From Colletotrichum lupini (lineage: Eukaryota > Ascomycota > Sordariomycetes > Glomerellales > Glomerellaceae), in assembly GCF_023278565.1 (NCBI RefSeq), contig NC_064682.1, positions 558,001 to 622,000 of the forward strand: 64,000 nucleotides of DNA, given 5' to 3'. The notes under the pieces are model-generated. The model made no database searches and was not told the origin of the DNA. It saw only the letters and a program-made list of their open reading frames with translations. Both the position numbers and the translations under genes were made by a program. Shown here one piece after another: positions 46,410-58,853 of the stretch. The first letter of the stretch is position 1; every line of letters starts with the position of its first letter.

Positions 46410-46618
46410 TATTAATAAGTATATAATATAAAGAAGAAGCTTATAGAGGCTAATTATTATTAGGGTTTAAAAGAGGAATTACTAAAATCTACCCTTTTCT
46501 TAAGGTATATTACTAGCGCTCTATATATATTTAAGCTGCTCTTTTATTATTTAGTCCCCCTCTTTATGCCCCCTGAGCTATCCCTTAACCGACGAGGCCT
46601 AACCGGCGAGGCCTGACA
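46410..46618 (-). repeat. 5' LTR of the island B Gypsy
   Basis: 209 bp. Retains several GC-rich patches such as CGACGAGGCCTAACCGGCGA, so it is less mutated than the 3' copy. Confidence 0.85.
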
Positions 46619-49610
46619 AGCCCTTAGAACTCAAGTAGTTAGAAGTATTCCTATAAACGTAAGTATACTTATATATACTAAAATATATATTACTTACCCA
46701 CTAATATACTAATCTACTTTAATAAAAACGATTCTACTAACTCTTAATCTTAACGTTATAAATACTTTTACTAAAGATCTAGTAATTACGGAATATAATT
46801 AGACTTTTGATTATTAAATAGTGTTATAAAAGGTAGTAATAAATACTAAACGTAAGAACGGTTTCTTTCCCTCGGTCTAAACGAACTCGTAATAATATAA
46901 ATCCCCGTTATTAAATAACGGTAAGATATTATATAAGTATATTCCGGGACGTATAGATAAAAACCCTTATATAGAACTATATAATAAACTGCGAATAAGT
47001 ATTAATATTAATATAGATCTTAAATCTAAATAGTAAAAGCTTATCGTACGTATTTAAAGACTAAATATAATTTAATCTAGGAGTTATAAACCCTTTATAA
47101 TAGTACCTTATTTTACTTAACTAATCTTAAACTTATTATAAAAAGGTTTTATAATATATAAAGTATAGTTTATCTTAGCTAATAATATAAGCTTATTAGC
47201 GAACTTATATATAAAAATACTCTTTATTATACCCTTTAGTACGGTAAATAACCTCTAGTATATTAAAAAAGAACTCTTTTAATCGTTATTATATAATTAC
47301 GAGCTATTCTAATATTTATCGTTACTAAAGCTAATTTTATTAATAAAGTATTAATAATCCTATAGCCGTAATTATAAATCCTTTAGACTAGAGTTAAAAA
47401 AGAATATCTTTATTATTTAAGTATTATTAAAAGAATAATTCTTAAATACGAATTAATAAATCCTTAAAAAAGACCGTACGCTCTTCTCGTTATAAGTCCT
47501 ATTTCGTAAGTTAACGTTCAAAAGTTCGCTTTATAATTCTAGTACTAAAAACTATAAAGATATATATAATAATTATATTATAGGTCTAATTACTCTTTAA
47601 CTTTATAATAATTATTATTCAATATAGTAAAAAATTAATACGCAGTCGTACTATTTTAAAAAAGTAGTAATATATAAAGTAAGAAACTAAAAAAGAAATT
47701 TTAAGTAAGGGGTAAATATTTATATATAATTATAGTAATATATAGGGGTATCCTTTTACTTATAAAGTCTTATAAATATATATATATAAATATAGACGTT
47801 TATAGGGATTTATAACGCTAAAAAGAATAGAAAAGTACATAACGATAATATATAATAAATAAAAGTTTTATAATTTTATTAAAAACGTTAAACTTTAGGG
47901 GGAGCCTTTATACGGTTAATTACGGCCTCTTACGGGCTAAACTAAGCGCATATACTCTAGCTTATAGTTAATAAGTACCCTACGACTCCGTAAGGGCCTT
48001 ATTACTTAAGTATTAAGCCTAACCGTACTATATCCTAATATATACTTATATAAACTCTTATACTATATTATATAAAAATATTAAATTAATTACTCCTTAC
48101 TTAGAGTTTATATAAGTTAGTAATACTCTTTATAATCCTATATATTATTATATATACCCTTTTCATTATCTTTAGCCTACTTAGTTACTTATTTAAGGGC
48201 TTTTATTATTATATAGAGGTATATAGCGGGGATAGTACCTAAAAACTTAAATAGAGCGCTAATACGGACTTTATTACGGCCCTTATAATTATAACCGTAC
48301 TTAACGACTTTAATAAGCGTATTACGAGCTAATACGAACCGTTAGTAAACTATAAATAGATATAAAGTAGTATAAGGTAATATATAAGTAATAACGGGAG
48401 GTATAACGAGCGTATACTCGTATATAGTAAATATATAGTTATAACTAGAGTAGCCCTTATTTATAAAAGTAATATAATTAGCGAAAATACTTTTACCGGC
48501 CTTATAACGGGCGCACGACTCGGTATTAGTCTTAGCGTTATTATATATAATCGTTTAAATAAAATTAATAGCTTAAGTACGAGTTATAGTAATATCCGGG
48601 GGTATATAACGGCTATTTTTAATAATCTTAGGGTTAAGCTTAATCTAACGCTAGGGCTAAATTATATAGGTTAGTATAATAATATTAAATAGTATAGGGT
48701 AGTATATACTAACCTATATAATACTAAGGTTATAGATCTAATAAAAAGTTTTTAAAAAGGAAGATAAAGAGCTTATAAATAATATAAGAATCTGTATAAT
48801 AAGGAAGCTATTATATAGAGGTATATATATTAATAAAGAGGTAAGAGGTTATTTTATAAGATATAAGGTCGTTAGGGTATTATATAAGTTAATATACGGG
48901 GACCGTTAGGAGCTATATACCCTTAATACGGGCCGGAACGCTATATTAAGTACTTATTATAAATATTATATAGTATACGTAATTATTAAGAAAGGGAGTA
49001 TCCTATACGAAATTATTAGTATATATACGTAAATAGTTAATACTAAAGAAAAAAGTAAATAAAAAGAATTAAATTATAAATAGGTATGTATGCGTAATTA
49101 TACTTATAATTGCGCGTATATTAGCCTAAAAAGAAGCATAATTATTAATTAGTAAAAATTGTACTAGTAATTACGTATAAAATTGCTTAATTATACTTAA
49201 TTAATATTTTTAATTAGTAAATTGCGAATATTATACTTATAATTGCGTATATAATTAGGTAATAGTAATAAAAGTAAAGTAGAAAAGGGTATAAAGTATA
49301 ATAAAGTAAAATATAATCGCTAATAAATAACTATAAGGGCGTAGGCAGATTACTTACTTTATTTAAGGAATATTAAGTTAGTTAAGAGGAAAAAGAAATT
49401 AATTAATAGTAGAAATTAATAGGGAAGATATACCCCCTAGCTACCCTACTTTTATTAAGCGGCATAACCGCCCTTACGTAACTACTACTACCTATAGTCA
49501 TAAGTAATTCCTTATAATAATATACGGGATTTATTATAATATTTATTTATATATATAAGAAAGTCGCGCTATTAATGCTTAAAATTTACGGTAGCCGTAG
49601 GTCTATTAGA
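46619..49610. other. Right arm of island B, RIP debris
   Basis: 3 kb of AT-rich sequence with slightly less depleted GC around 47880-49000. Apart from the Cys-motif relic at 48418-48521 no gene can be recognised. Confidence 0.45.
48418..48521 (-). pseudogene. Relic with a Cys-cluster pattern, possibly a DUF3716-like protein
   Basis: Minus strand is open for 34 codons: ESCARYKAGKSIFANY, then GYSSYNY. Tyr codons at the expected places would be Cys before G to A change, giving CxxC..FxxC..CxxC-like spacing as in fungal DUF3716 proteins. Short and inferred; it could be a captured host gene or an unknown element protein. Confidence 0.3.
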
Positions 49611-49650
49611 AAGAACGGTTTTGGCGGAGTGCCTCTTGTAGTCTGCCGTA
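49611..49650 (-). repeat. Right terminal inverted repeat of island B
   Basis: Reverse complement of 37394-37433. Better preserved and still GC-balanced. Confidence 0.7.
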
Positions 49651-50135
49651 AACTCCGCCGATCTTGAATCGTGTAAGGGGCAGAATGGAGACGGTTCATC
49701 CGTTGTCAGGCAGCCAATTTGACGGATGGTCTGAAATTGAAGTTGATGGCCGGACTCATTCGCGCCCTTCTTCACTCAAAAAGCTGCATCGCGTTGAGCT
49801 GGGGTGTATGGTTTTGTGTGCGTAACTTCATTTCGCTGCATTTCAAAGAGATCCAGGCTCAGTCTCCATGATGGAGCATCTGACTGCATACCTTACACGA
49901 AGGCACCCTTACTGTTCGAACATTGTCGAGTGCCAATGACAGTGAATAGCGATAAGCTTGTTAGGTTGACACCTAATTGACGCTATGTGTGATGACGTAG
50001 CAATTTGGAATATTTACATTGAACGCATCATGGCCTGCGCATCATTCGCACTACAAAAAATCCATTATCTCATGGTAGCCAGAGTATCTGAGCTGACCTT
50101 GAGCACACATACCTTCTCCGCCGCGTTGCTATCCC
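49651..50135. other. Short unique region between island B and the SGNH esterase gene
   Basis: Normal composition begins at the island edge. No gene found; includes the 3' flank of the esterase gene. Confidence 0.4.
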
Positions 50136-51399
50136 CTAGGCGAATTGGCAACCTAACTGCTGCGGTGTTGCTGTGACGCCAAGCGTAGCCAGAGTATTGA
50201 TAGCGTACTCGCAATGAGCTGGCGAGGTAATGTGAATCGTGTCGTGGAAAAGGTACTTGCGAGCAGTGTAGGCACAGTTGGTCGACTTGTAGTCGGGATT
50301 CGGAGGCCTGCAAGGTTACAAGGCAGTCAGCGTATTTGTTCGGAAAACAACGATGTTGAACAATATTTCGGGCCTGGTGTTGGAGTGCTTCACTACTTAC
50401 ACGACAATGCCAATGGGTAGAGCGTCTGCGCAGTAGCCGTTTCGATCAAGGTAGCCCGCGGTGGGACCGGTTGTCAGCGTGCCAGCCTTAATGGACCTCA
50501 AGCCCTGGGTGAAATCTGGTGCAAAGATGGTGATCTGCCCGCGATACGTGTTGTTGTTTCTAAGTTCTGTGATGAGATTGTTCACTGCTACACGGTAGTT
50601 GTTTGCGAAGTCGGCGACCTTGTCTCTGTCTGCCTGGGGCAATATCTGAATTCTGGGAATGAGCTCCGCCGGCAGGACAGAGAGGAAGACAAAGTTGCGA
50701 GCTCCGGCGCCATAGATCTAGGGCGAGGGGCCAAAGTCAGTCTCTAGCTCAATTGTTTTCACGCTCTCAAGTCATGACGAAAAGTGGGTGCGTCGAAGGG
50801 GCGGACAAATGTAGCTCTTTACCTGGGCAAACTTGGTGCGGATTACTCCGATCAAATTGTTGATAGTTTGGGCTTGATTAGTGGTGGTGTTGTAGGTACC
50901 AAGAATATCATTGCCGGTGTTTGACGCCAGGAAGATAAAGAGAGAATCCCTAGCCGAAGCAGTACCTGCCGTACGAGCCGCTGTGAAAGCGGTAACGATC
51001 TCATTAATTTGATCATTCCAGTTGATGATAGGACTGAACCCGGGAAGAACTTGCGTGGGCACCGCATAGCGAGAGTCCGTTACCGCCCCGGGGTATGCAA
51101 ACTTGTTGAGGACAACATTGTTTGCACCGCGTGCATTGGCGATGTAGTTTATATGGTTCGGCCCGTTTGAAGTCGTGCTGTAGCTCCTACCATCACCCTC
51201 AGTCAGCTTATTCGAGAAAATCCCAAAAGGATAACTGAGACACGTACAAAGGACCACTTCCGATGTAGTCGTAAGATGCACCAGCTGTCCAAATGTTGCG
51301 GATTGTATTGAAACCTCCCCAGTTAGCCCCTTGGGCATCGACTGCACCAGCGAGCAACGCGGCACACAAGGTGAGGGGCGAGTTCCACTTGAGAATCAT
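50136..51399 (-). CDS. Secreted SGNH/GDSL esterase (CE16-like), 334 aa
   Basis: Four exons on the minus strand: 51399-51248, 51186-50823, 50717-50401, 50307-50136; introns of 61, 105 and 93 nt, all GT-AG and in phase. Signal peptide (MILKWNSPLTLCAALLAGAVDA). Family blocks: block I NIWTAGASYDYIG with the probable nucleophile Ser42 (the usual GDS is GAS here); NGPNHINYIANARG; NKFAYPGAVTD (block II-like); FLASNTGNDI (block III GxND); and the catalytic pair Asp300/His303 in FHDTIHITSPAH. Fungal relatives are acetyl esterases acting on plant oligosaccharides (CE16) or lipolytic enzymes; substrate is inferred. The gene occupies a 2-kb gap between islands B and C, with island C only 235 bp upstream of the start, yet has no stop or frameshift. 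Confidence 0.88.
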
Positions 51400-51634
51400 G
51401 ACTGTTCCTGAATCAATTGGAGTCCGAGATCTTTAAGTGAGCAGCTGAAGAGAAAAACGAATGGTGGTGACAGCTGAGCGAGTGATTGCCTGAGATGAGG
51501 CTGGTTGCGAATTGTGTGAGTGTAGATGCAGATGATATTGCTTAGAATGGGATCGCCGCCGTCCTATATATGATAATTGACCTCAGAGGCACTCCGGCAT
51601 ATTATCCTTGAGTAAGACGGTCTAGACCGCGATC
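51400..51634. promoter_or_regulatory. Remaining promoter of the SGNH esterase gene
   Basis: 235 bp left between the start codon and island C. A TATATATGATAA motif at about 51566-51577 lies roughly 170 bp upstream of the start, possibly the TATA element. Ends in CGATC, the left target copy of island C. Confidence 0.4.
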
Positions 51635-51839
51635 TGTCGGATTAGAAGTCTAATTCGACCGCGGCATATAGCCGACTGCGCAGGGGCCAATTAGGGGCCC
51701 TATTTACGATTATCGTAGCTAGCCTAACCTACGGTTAGAACCTCCTTTTTATACTTACTACGTAAATATTTATATAGTTTAATTAATTTCTTAATTAACT
51801 ACGGTTCGAACTAACTACTTTATAATAGGGATACTAATA
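51635..51839 (+). repeat. 5' LTR of island C Copia
   Basis: 205 bp, gap-free partner of 58854-59058. The left end is well preserved (TGTCGGATTAG); the inner end reads CTAATA in place of CTAACA. Confidence 0.88.
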
Positions 51840-54800
51840 CTAATTAGTAATTAAATTCTATTATTATAGATCGGTAAAGTATCTCGCTATATAAAAAAAA
51901 CGACTTCTTAATACTATATAGGATAGGAGATTCGTACTAATTAACCTTATGGAAATAAATAAAAAAGGAGGCGATTCTCGAATACTATACGGAATTAAGT
52001 AATCGTAGCCCTTTACTATTTATAAGAGGTCGACGTTTATTATATTAAACTACGTTAATTAATAAAACCGCTTAAATAACTAGCCTTTTACCGTCGCCCC
52101 GAGTAGCTTTTTTATTAAATAACTTTTTTATAGCCGGCCTGCGATTAGAAATTAATTAGTTAAATTAGTAAAAAGAAATACTTATATAACGACTACTTAC
52201 TTAATTAATTAGTATAATAAACGAGCTTAATAATATAATATAAAAGAGTACTGCGCAATTAAAAAAGGGGATCTCTAAACGTAAATATTCTTATTTAGTA
52301 ATAAAAATAACTTTATAAGAGTTATTAAGCTAAGAGATTTATAATATATAAAAAAGTCTATTATTATAAAGATTTTATAGGTACGACCTTAAGCCCGCGA
52401 TCTAAACGACCTCTTTATAGCTCTTTTAATTACCCCCTGGGTATTACTTAGGAATATAGTATAGGGAACGGTTTAATAAGAGAGGAGGGGATTTAAAGGT
52501 CCTAATAATATTAAGTTAAGAGTATTATAGATTTTAGAAATTAATTTAAAAAGAAGGCGGCTATTTTAAAATAGTCCTATAACCTCTTATTAAAGTTATT
52601 ATTAACTTAAGAAAAGGCTAAAAAGACGAGGATCTAAAGGAAAAAGAAAAAAATCCTTTAAAAGGCTATTAAAGGGCTTTTTTTTATACTAGCTCCCGGC
52701 GCGAGATTACTAATTTTAAGAAATTAACTAAATAATAAAAGGGATCGCTAATAAGTAATAATTACCTAACCATAATTAAGCTACGAAAAAGACTACTTAA
52801 AAAATATAAAATAGGGTACTAAGAGGCTATAAAAAATAAGATCTCTAAGTATTTAACCCCACTACGTACGAGTAATAAGTAGGCATTTTTTAATAAGTCT
52901 TTAAAATTTATAATTTTATAAAAAAGAGGGCTTAACTTCGTTAACCGTACTTAATAGCTTATATAGTTCTTAATAATTTATATAGCTCTTTTACGAACTA
53001 TTTAGCGTTTATTTTTAACTATTCTTATAAAATACTGCTCTAGAGGAAGTAGGTTAAAGAAGGAAACTATTTAGAGATTATAGAGAGCACGAGGCTTAGG
53101 AGGCTAGAAATATATAAGATAATAGAAATCGGTAATTAGTAAAGATCCCGAGACTAATTACTATATCTTTTTATAATAATATAAACGTTTACTACTATTA
53201 TTATAAAAAGGAACTACTAAAACCTACTTTTTTATACTAAATAAAAAAGAGGATCTTAGTAAGTACGATAGCTAGCAATTTAGAAAGGTAATAATAATTA
53301 CTAAAAATAGTAAAAACGAGAGTAGTAGCGAAATAGCGAGAGGAAGCGGGAATCTCTTAGACCCCGATAAATTCGTTAAGTAGTAAAAGTACGGATTTAT
53401 TATAACTAGCGCGCGGATTAAATATATCCTTATTAAAATTAAATATACTAGCGACTACTAATATAGGTATAAGCTAGAGCACGACCCTTAGTAAGTTAGG
53501 GTAAAAAAAAAGAGGACGAAACCCGATCTTAAATAGAATCCTAATCCCTTATAAATAAGTAAATATTAACCCGGATTATTAAGGGACGTAAATATATAAA
53601 ATTGCGAATTAGCTTAACGGTAAGTAAATGAATATAATATTAATCTATTTAACTAAGGTTTATAAAAAAAAGGGGCTATAGGGGTAACCCCTATTTTATA
53701 AGATTATAAACGACCTTAGTTACTAACTAAATAAATAGTTCGCGAGCACAAGCCTAGGAATTGTAAAAGTAGTTAATAAATTCCTTTATAAGCGAGGGGT
53801 ATTATTAATATAATTATAATTACGAGAGCTATACGAAATATTAGTAATAATAATTATAAAAGAGGAATTCGTATTATAAAACTAAGTATAGGTTAATAAA
53901 GCGTATAATCGCTTTAACGAATTTAAAAAAAGGGTAAACGACTTAGATTTCTTTTTTATAATTACTAACAGAAATCTATTATTATAAAAAGATATACTGG
54001 GGCAAAATATAGTACTAGAAGTATAATAATCGATAATTCTGCTTATTTTGATTTATAACTCGTTACTACTATTAATACGAAATTCAGTACCGATTGGCTA
54101 ATAAGAAAAGAGGTAAACGACCCGAAGTTATTAATAGTACGTAGCGACATAGGGATCGTATATAAATACCGAAAATCTAATAGTAAATACGAGGTAATTT
54201 ATAAACCTTAAAAAGATCTTCTTAAAAAAGAAATTATACTCTAGGGGGAAGTATAAGGTTTTATAAAAAACCTCAACGATATTTTATAATTACTATAAAA
54301 AAGTCGGAATTAGGGAATACTAATACTATTCGGTAATTAATATTATACTCGTAAGTAAAGCCTCTAATTACTATTACGAAGTAGTACGTAATCTCGATCG
54401 AAACGACTTTTTTAGTATAATTAACGTAATCCGAAGCCGCTTCGAGACTTATAATAAGAACCTAGAGCTCCTATCTAAGTTACGAGCGATTTCTTTTATA
54501 TTTATAACTAGGATAATAGAGGGTAAATTATAAATAGAGATCCTCGAAGAGCTTATTAATCGAATTAATAAGCTAGTAAAAACCTAGCTAAATAAAGGGA
54601 TATACGAGCGGAAAGTTAAATATCTTTATACCGTAGTTTAGTATATACTAGAGATAAAAATAACCCTATACTAAGTACCTAAAGATTATAAGACGCTCTA
54701 CTTAAGGCTAAGATCTAGTTTTAATATTAAAATAAAAATACTATACTAAACCTATTTCTAAGCGTACGACGGCCCTTATTAATAATATTAAGTCGATCGA

Positions 54801-57240
54801 ACGTATAATAAGAAAGGAAAAGAGGCTAAATGCGGTAATTATCAATAAAGAGGCCTAGATTTATTAAATAAGTAGAGATTTAATTTATAAATAGGGTAAT
54901 AGAAGAAGTAATACTATATTTATAAAAAGGATAGATATTAGTTAAGTAACTATTCTAAAGAAGAGCGTGCTAAATTGTACGAATAATATAAAAAGTCGAG
55001 GGTAGTAAATAGTAAAACTAGCCCTCGTTAGTTTAACTAATTCCTTATTATATATAAGGGTAGATCTAAAAGTATAGAACTTAGTAACGGTAGTTAAAGT
55101 AGCGGCCTAAAGTATATACCCCCTATAAAAGATTTAAAAAATAAAGAAAATCTTACCCCCTATATTAACGAATTAGATTATAACAAAATCGACGATATTA
55201 ACTACTCTTTTTTTGCCCCGTTAGCCTTTAGAGGATATACGAAGCTAAACGAATAAAAAGTAGTAGAAGCTTTTAATAAGTAGGCTTTTATTTATAAATA
55301 ATAAGGGAAGGTCCCTTAGATAACGGATACGGAGGCGGCTAAAAGGGCGAATCTAATAGGGCTAAAGCCTATTCTCTCAATAATTAAAGAGAAGACGCTA
55401 TCTCTCTTAATATTTAAAAAAAAAGAATATAGTACTAAGTAAATCTAGGGGTAGCTAGAGGGGTCCTTTTTATACTACTTAAATCCCTTAAATACTAAGC
55501 TTATATAAGTATTTTATATAAGTAAAAGGTACGGCCTAGATAATTTCTATAAGATTATCCTAAATATTAGGGTATTATAATAATTAATTAAAAAAAAAAG
55601 GGCAATTCTAAGCGCTATAAAAGATCGTATTAATAACGCTTAATACGTTAATAGCGAGTATTATAAAGATTAGTTTCGGCCTAAGTAAAGAAATCGTCGC
55701 CCTAGGTATAATAAAAGTAAAAACGTACTTCGGAACGATAACTTTCTATATTTTACTTATTAATACCCCATTTCTCCTATATTTAAAAGATATAGATCGA
55801 CTAGGTATTATATTTAATAATATAAGGAATAGAATCTTTAGTAATAAATACTTCGAAATAGTTAAATAACGATAGGGGTATGCGTTTATAAAGCTTATTA
55901 ATAATACGAAGTCGATTAATTACCTAATAAAAAGTAAGCTTAGAAAACTATACTAGAGATTCGGGTACCCGTCGGTTACGAGGCTATATAACCTCTTAAA
56001 ATAATTAAATAATAATAATATTAAAATAGGGGCGCTAGAGTAGTTAACGAAAGTATACTACTAATACTAAATAAATACGCAGAGCCTACGCAAATTTAAG
56101 TTTAAATTACGTAATAAGCTTAATTTTAACTAGGAAATCGTCGTCGATATTTTTTATTTAAATAGTTAGTTAGTATTATATATAATTAACGTAGTTATAT
56201 CTTTCTAAATAAGGTAATTCTTCCGGGATTTATAAGTAAAAATAGTATAAGTAGCCCTGCGAAAAAGCTAGATCGATATATATTAAGGACTATTAAATAG
56301 TATTAGAACCGACGCTAGTACTAGCTTTAAGTTAATAGAATTTAGGGATAATGCGACGGCCTACGGTATATAGCTAAAAGTCGTACTCGTTAAAGCGTAC
56401 TATAGTATTAAAAAAGTAGAGAGGGTATATTAGTAATTAAAAAGGGCGTTTAAAATTATTAAAGAGGAAAATCCGGATTTTACTAACGACGAATGCCTCT
56501 AGATAGTACTTAAATATTATAATAATACTATAGGGCCTAACGGACTTATATTAACGTTATTAGTATTTAGGGTATATTTAAGAACGATTTTAGCCTCGCT
56601 ACTATTACTAAGTATAAGCTAACGAGCCTAAGTAGTTAAAAAAGTAATACGGGTACTACGCGAAGTAAATATAAAAAGGTAAGTGAACAAAGTAATTATT
56701 ACGTATAATAGGCCTAATATAGGGGGTAATTTAAATATATTACTAAATTCGGATATATAAGTATAGCGCGAAATTACTTAATAATAGGCTAGGCTATATA
56801 AGTTAATTTCCGTTAACGAGCGCTCTTATATAGTTATAAGAAATCGTAACTAGCTACTTAAAATATTAATTACGGTAGTTAGACCGTACTATATAGATCC
56901 TAACGAGGTAATTTCTAACTTATAAAAAAAAGAAGAGCTAGGGGAAACTATATAACCCGCGGTAAAAGTATAAGAAATTATTTTTAATAAAATCGTCGTA
57001 GTAGTATTAATAAACGACGAGGAAGAGGAAATTATTAAAAGGGTACTAATACTACTAGCGAGACGTTATAAAAGATTATAATAGCAAGCCCTAACGTAGT
57101 AATTTATTATTAGTAACGAGGTAATTAATACTTTTTATATAGTAAAAGAGAAAGCCGATTTCGAGCTAGTAGTTAAATTACGTAAAGAAGGCGTAATTAT
57201 AATTACTAAAAAGCCGTATAAGGGATTAGATCTTATCGAA

Positions 57241-58720
57241 GTAGATACTCTTTATAATTAAAGGGTCTATCGATTTATCCTATATAACCTAAAAAAATAT
57301 ATAAACCTCTATATATTTAAATTATAAATAGTTCGTAAGATTAAAGGGAAAGGAATACCCTAGCCGTACGAGAAGTCTAAATACGTAATTTAGGGGTATA
57401 GTAACGTTAAAAAGGCGACGCTACTTATATAATTACTTACTATATAGCGCTATAGCTAACGATTAATAATAGTATTAATAGCATCGCTACGGAAAAAGGG
57501 ATATAAGATTTAGAGCCGTAATATTACCTAGGCCTATACCTAATCGGCTATAGGGCTTATAAAAAAAATCCTAGCCTATTTACTAAAGGAAATAGCTAGT
57601 AAGTACTTAAAAAGTACGATTATTAAAGTACTTAAGCTACTATATAGGCTCGCAGAATCGGGTACTTATTAGTGGGCTACCTATTATAATTTTTATATTA
57701 ATTAACTATTAATAGTTACCTCTATATATAACCCGTACTTACTAGTTACGGAGTACGAAAGCGACTAATTTAGGATTATTAGAATATAGAACGATAATAT
57801 ATTAGGCCTATTTAATATTAACTTTATAAAAAAGGAGAATAAGGAGCTCTAAAAAGCGGGCTTCGTAGCGAAACTAAAAAAGGTCTTTATAATAAATATA
57901 CCCTTAGTATTTAATAGTAGGATTTTTATAATTAAAGGGGAAACTATCGTTTTTTAATAAAAGGGGTAGGGTAAGAAGATTAACCTTATTAATCCGAACA
58001 TAACTAACGTTAAGAAATAATATAAGGCTAAGCTTGCGCAAGGGGTATATATTATAAATATTTATTAGCTTAAAGTAATTTTTAACTTCGCTAGGGTAGC
58101 GTAAGCTATAGATTTAACTAAATAAAACGTCGAGGTACTTAATAAACGGCTTAAGTAGTAAAAAATAAATCTTAATCGAGGTCTCGTTTACTACCTAATC
58201 GACCTTACGACTAGTAAGCTCTATATCTTTATTAATAAGTTATTTACGAATAATAACGACCTTATTTCGTAATTAGAGTATATTATTATCCTAGTTAATA
58301 AAAGTATAAGCGAGAGCGAATTTATTATATACGGTAATATAATCTATTACTTATTAACTAAAAATAAGTGGGTAACGAGAAGTATACTAGTATTAGAGGT
58401 TTATAATATAGTTAACGGCGTTAACCTTTTTTATACGATTTTAATAACGCTAAGGAAGATTATTAATCGAATTAGCTTTTTACCTATTCTAATAGTTATC
58501 TATATTAATTCTTATTCGCTATACGAATACCTTATTAAATTAAGAACGACGAAGGAAAAGAGGCTTATAATTAATATTATAGCCCTTAAGTAATTATATA
58601 AAAAGCGCGAAATACTTAAAATCCGTTAGATTAATAATAAAAATAACCTTATAAACGCTTTTATAAAAGTAGTACTAAATAAGGGATTAAAGTAATTCGT
58701 AAGTAGTAGAAAAGTTATTA
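57241..58720 (+). pseudogene. Copia reverse transcriptase / RNase H relic
   Basis: Plus-strand broken frame shows, in order, LIASLRKKGYKI..SRNIT.AYT, LIKKILAYLLKEI, LKLLYRLAESGTY.WATYYN, YNPYLLVTEYESD, then N-D-N-I-LGL at the catalytic DD site, and RNase H-like GLVYYLIDLTTSKLYIFI, INSYSLYEYLIKLRTTKEKR. The order and spacing fit the Copia RT-RNase H region of a fungal lineage. Most stops are TAG or TAA where Gln or Trp is expected, the RIP signature. Confidence 0.75.
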
Positions 58721-58832
58721 TACGAATAGAGGGATAGGTTATATAAAAAGAGTAGAGAAAAGGGGGAAAAAGAGACGACTTAATAAACGGGCTTAAGGTC
58801 GAATTATACCTCTAACCGTAATAGTTAAATTA

Positions 58833-58853
58833 ATAAAAAAAAGAGAAAGTTAG
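58833..58853 (+). promoter_or_regulatory. Probable polypurine tract of island C Copia
   Basis: AAAAAAAAGAGAAAG followed by TTAG directly precedes the 3' LTR. RIP (G to A) has probably made it more A-rich. Confidence 0.55.

Larger units (their letters stand above)
39265..46618 (-). mobile_element. RIP-degraded Ty3/gypsy LTR retrotransposon nested in island B
   Basis: 7354 bp between two 209-bp direct repeats (39265-39473 and 46410-46618), with a perfect 5-bp target duplication AGCCC (39260-39264 and 46619-46623). Orientation is minus: reverse transcriptase relics read on the minus strand, the right LTR starts TGTCAGGCC in that direction, and a purine-rich GGAGGGAGTACTT abuts the left LTR. RIP has converted most C:G pairs. 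Confidence 0.9.
37394..49650. mobile_element. Island B: inverted-repeat-bounded RIP-degraded element split by a Gypsy element
   Basis: The ends are inverted copies: TACGGCAGACTGCAAGAGGC at 37394 onward and, reversed from 49650, TACGGCAGACTACAAGAGGC, continuing to about 35-40 bp of similarity. Both sides are flanked by AACTC (37389-37393 and 49651-49655), a 5-bp target duplication. The repeats also begin with TA, so TA target use as in Tc1/mariner/pogo elements cannot be excluded. After removing the nested Gypsy about 4.9 kb remains. All coding content is RIP-ruined. Class II DNA transposon is the best guess, family unresolved. Confidence 0.65.
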
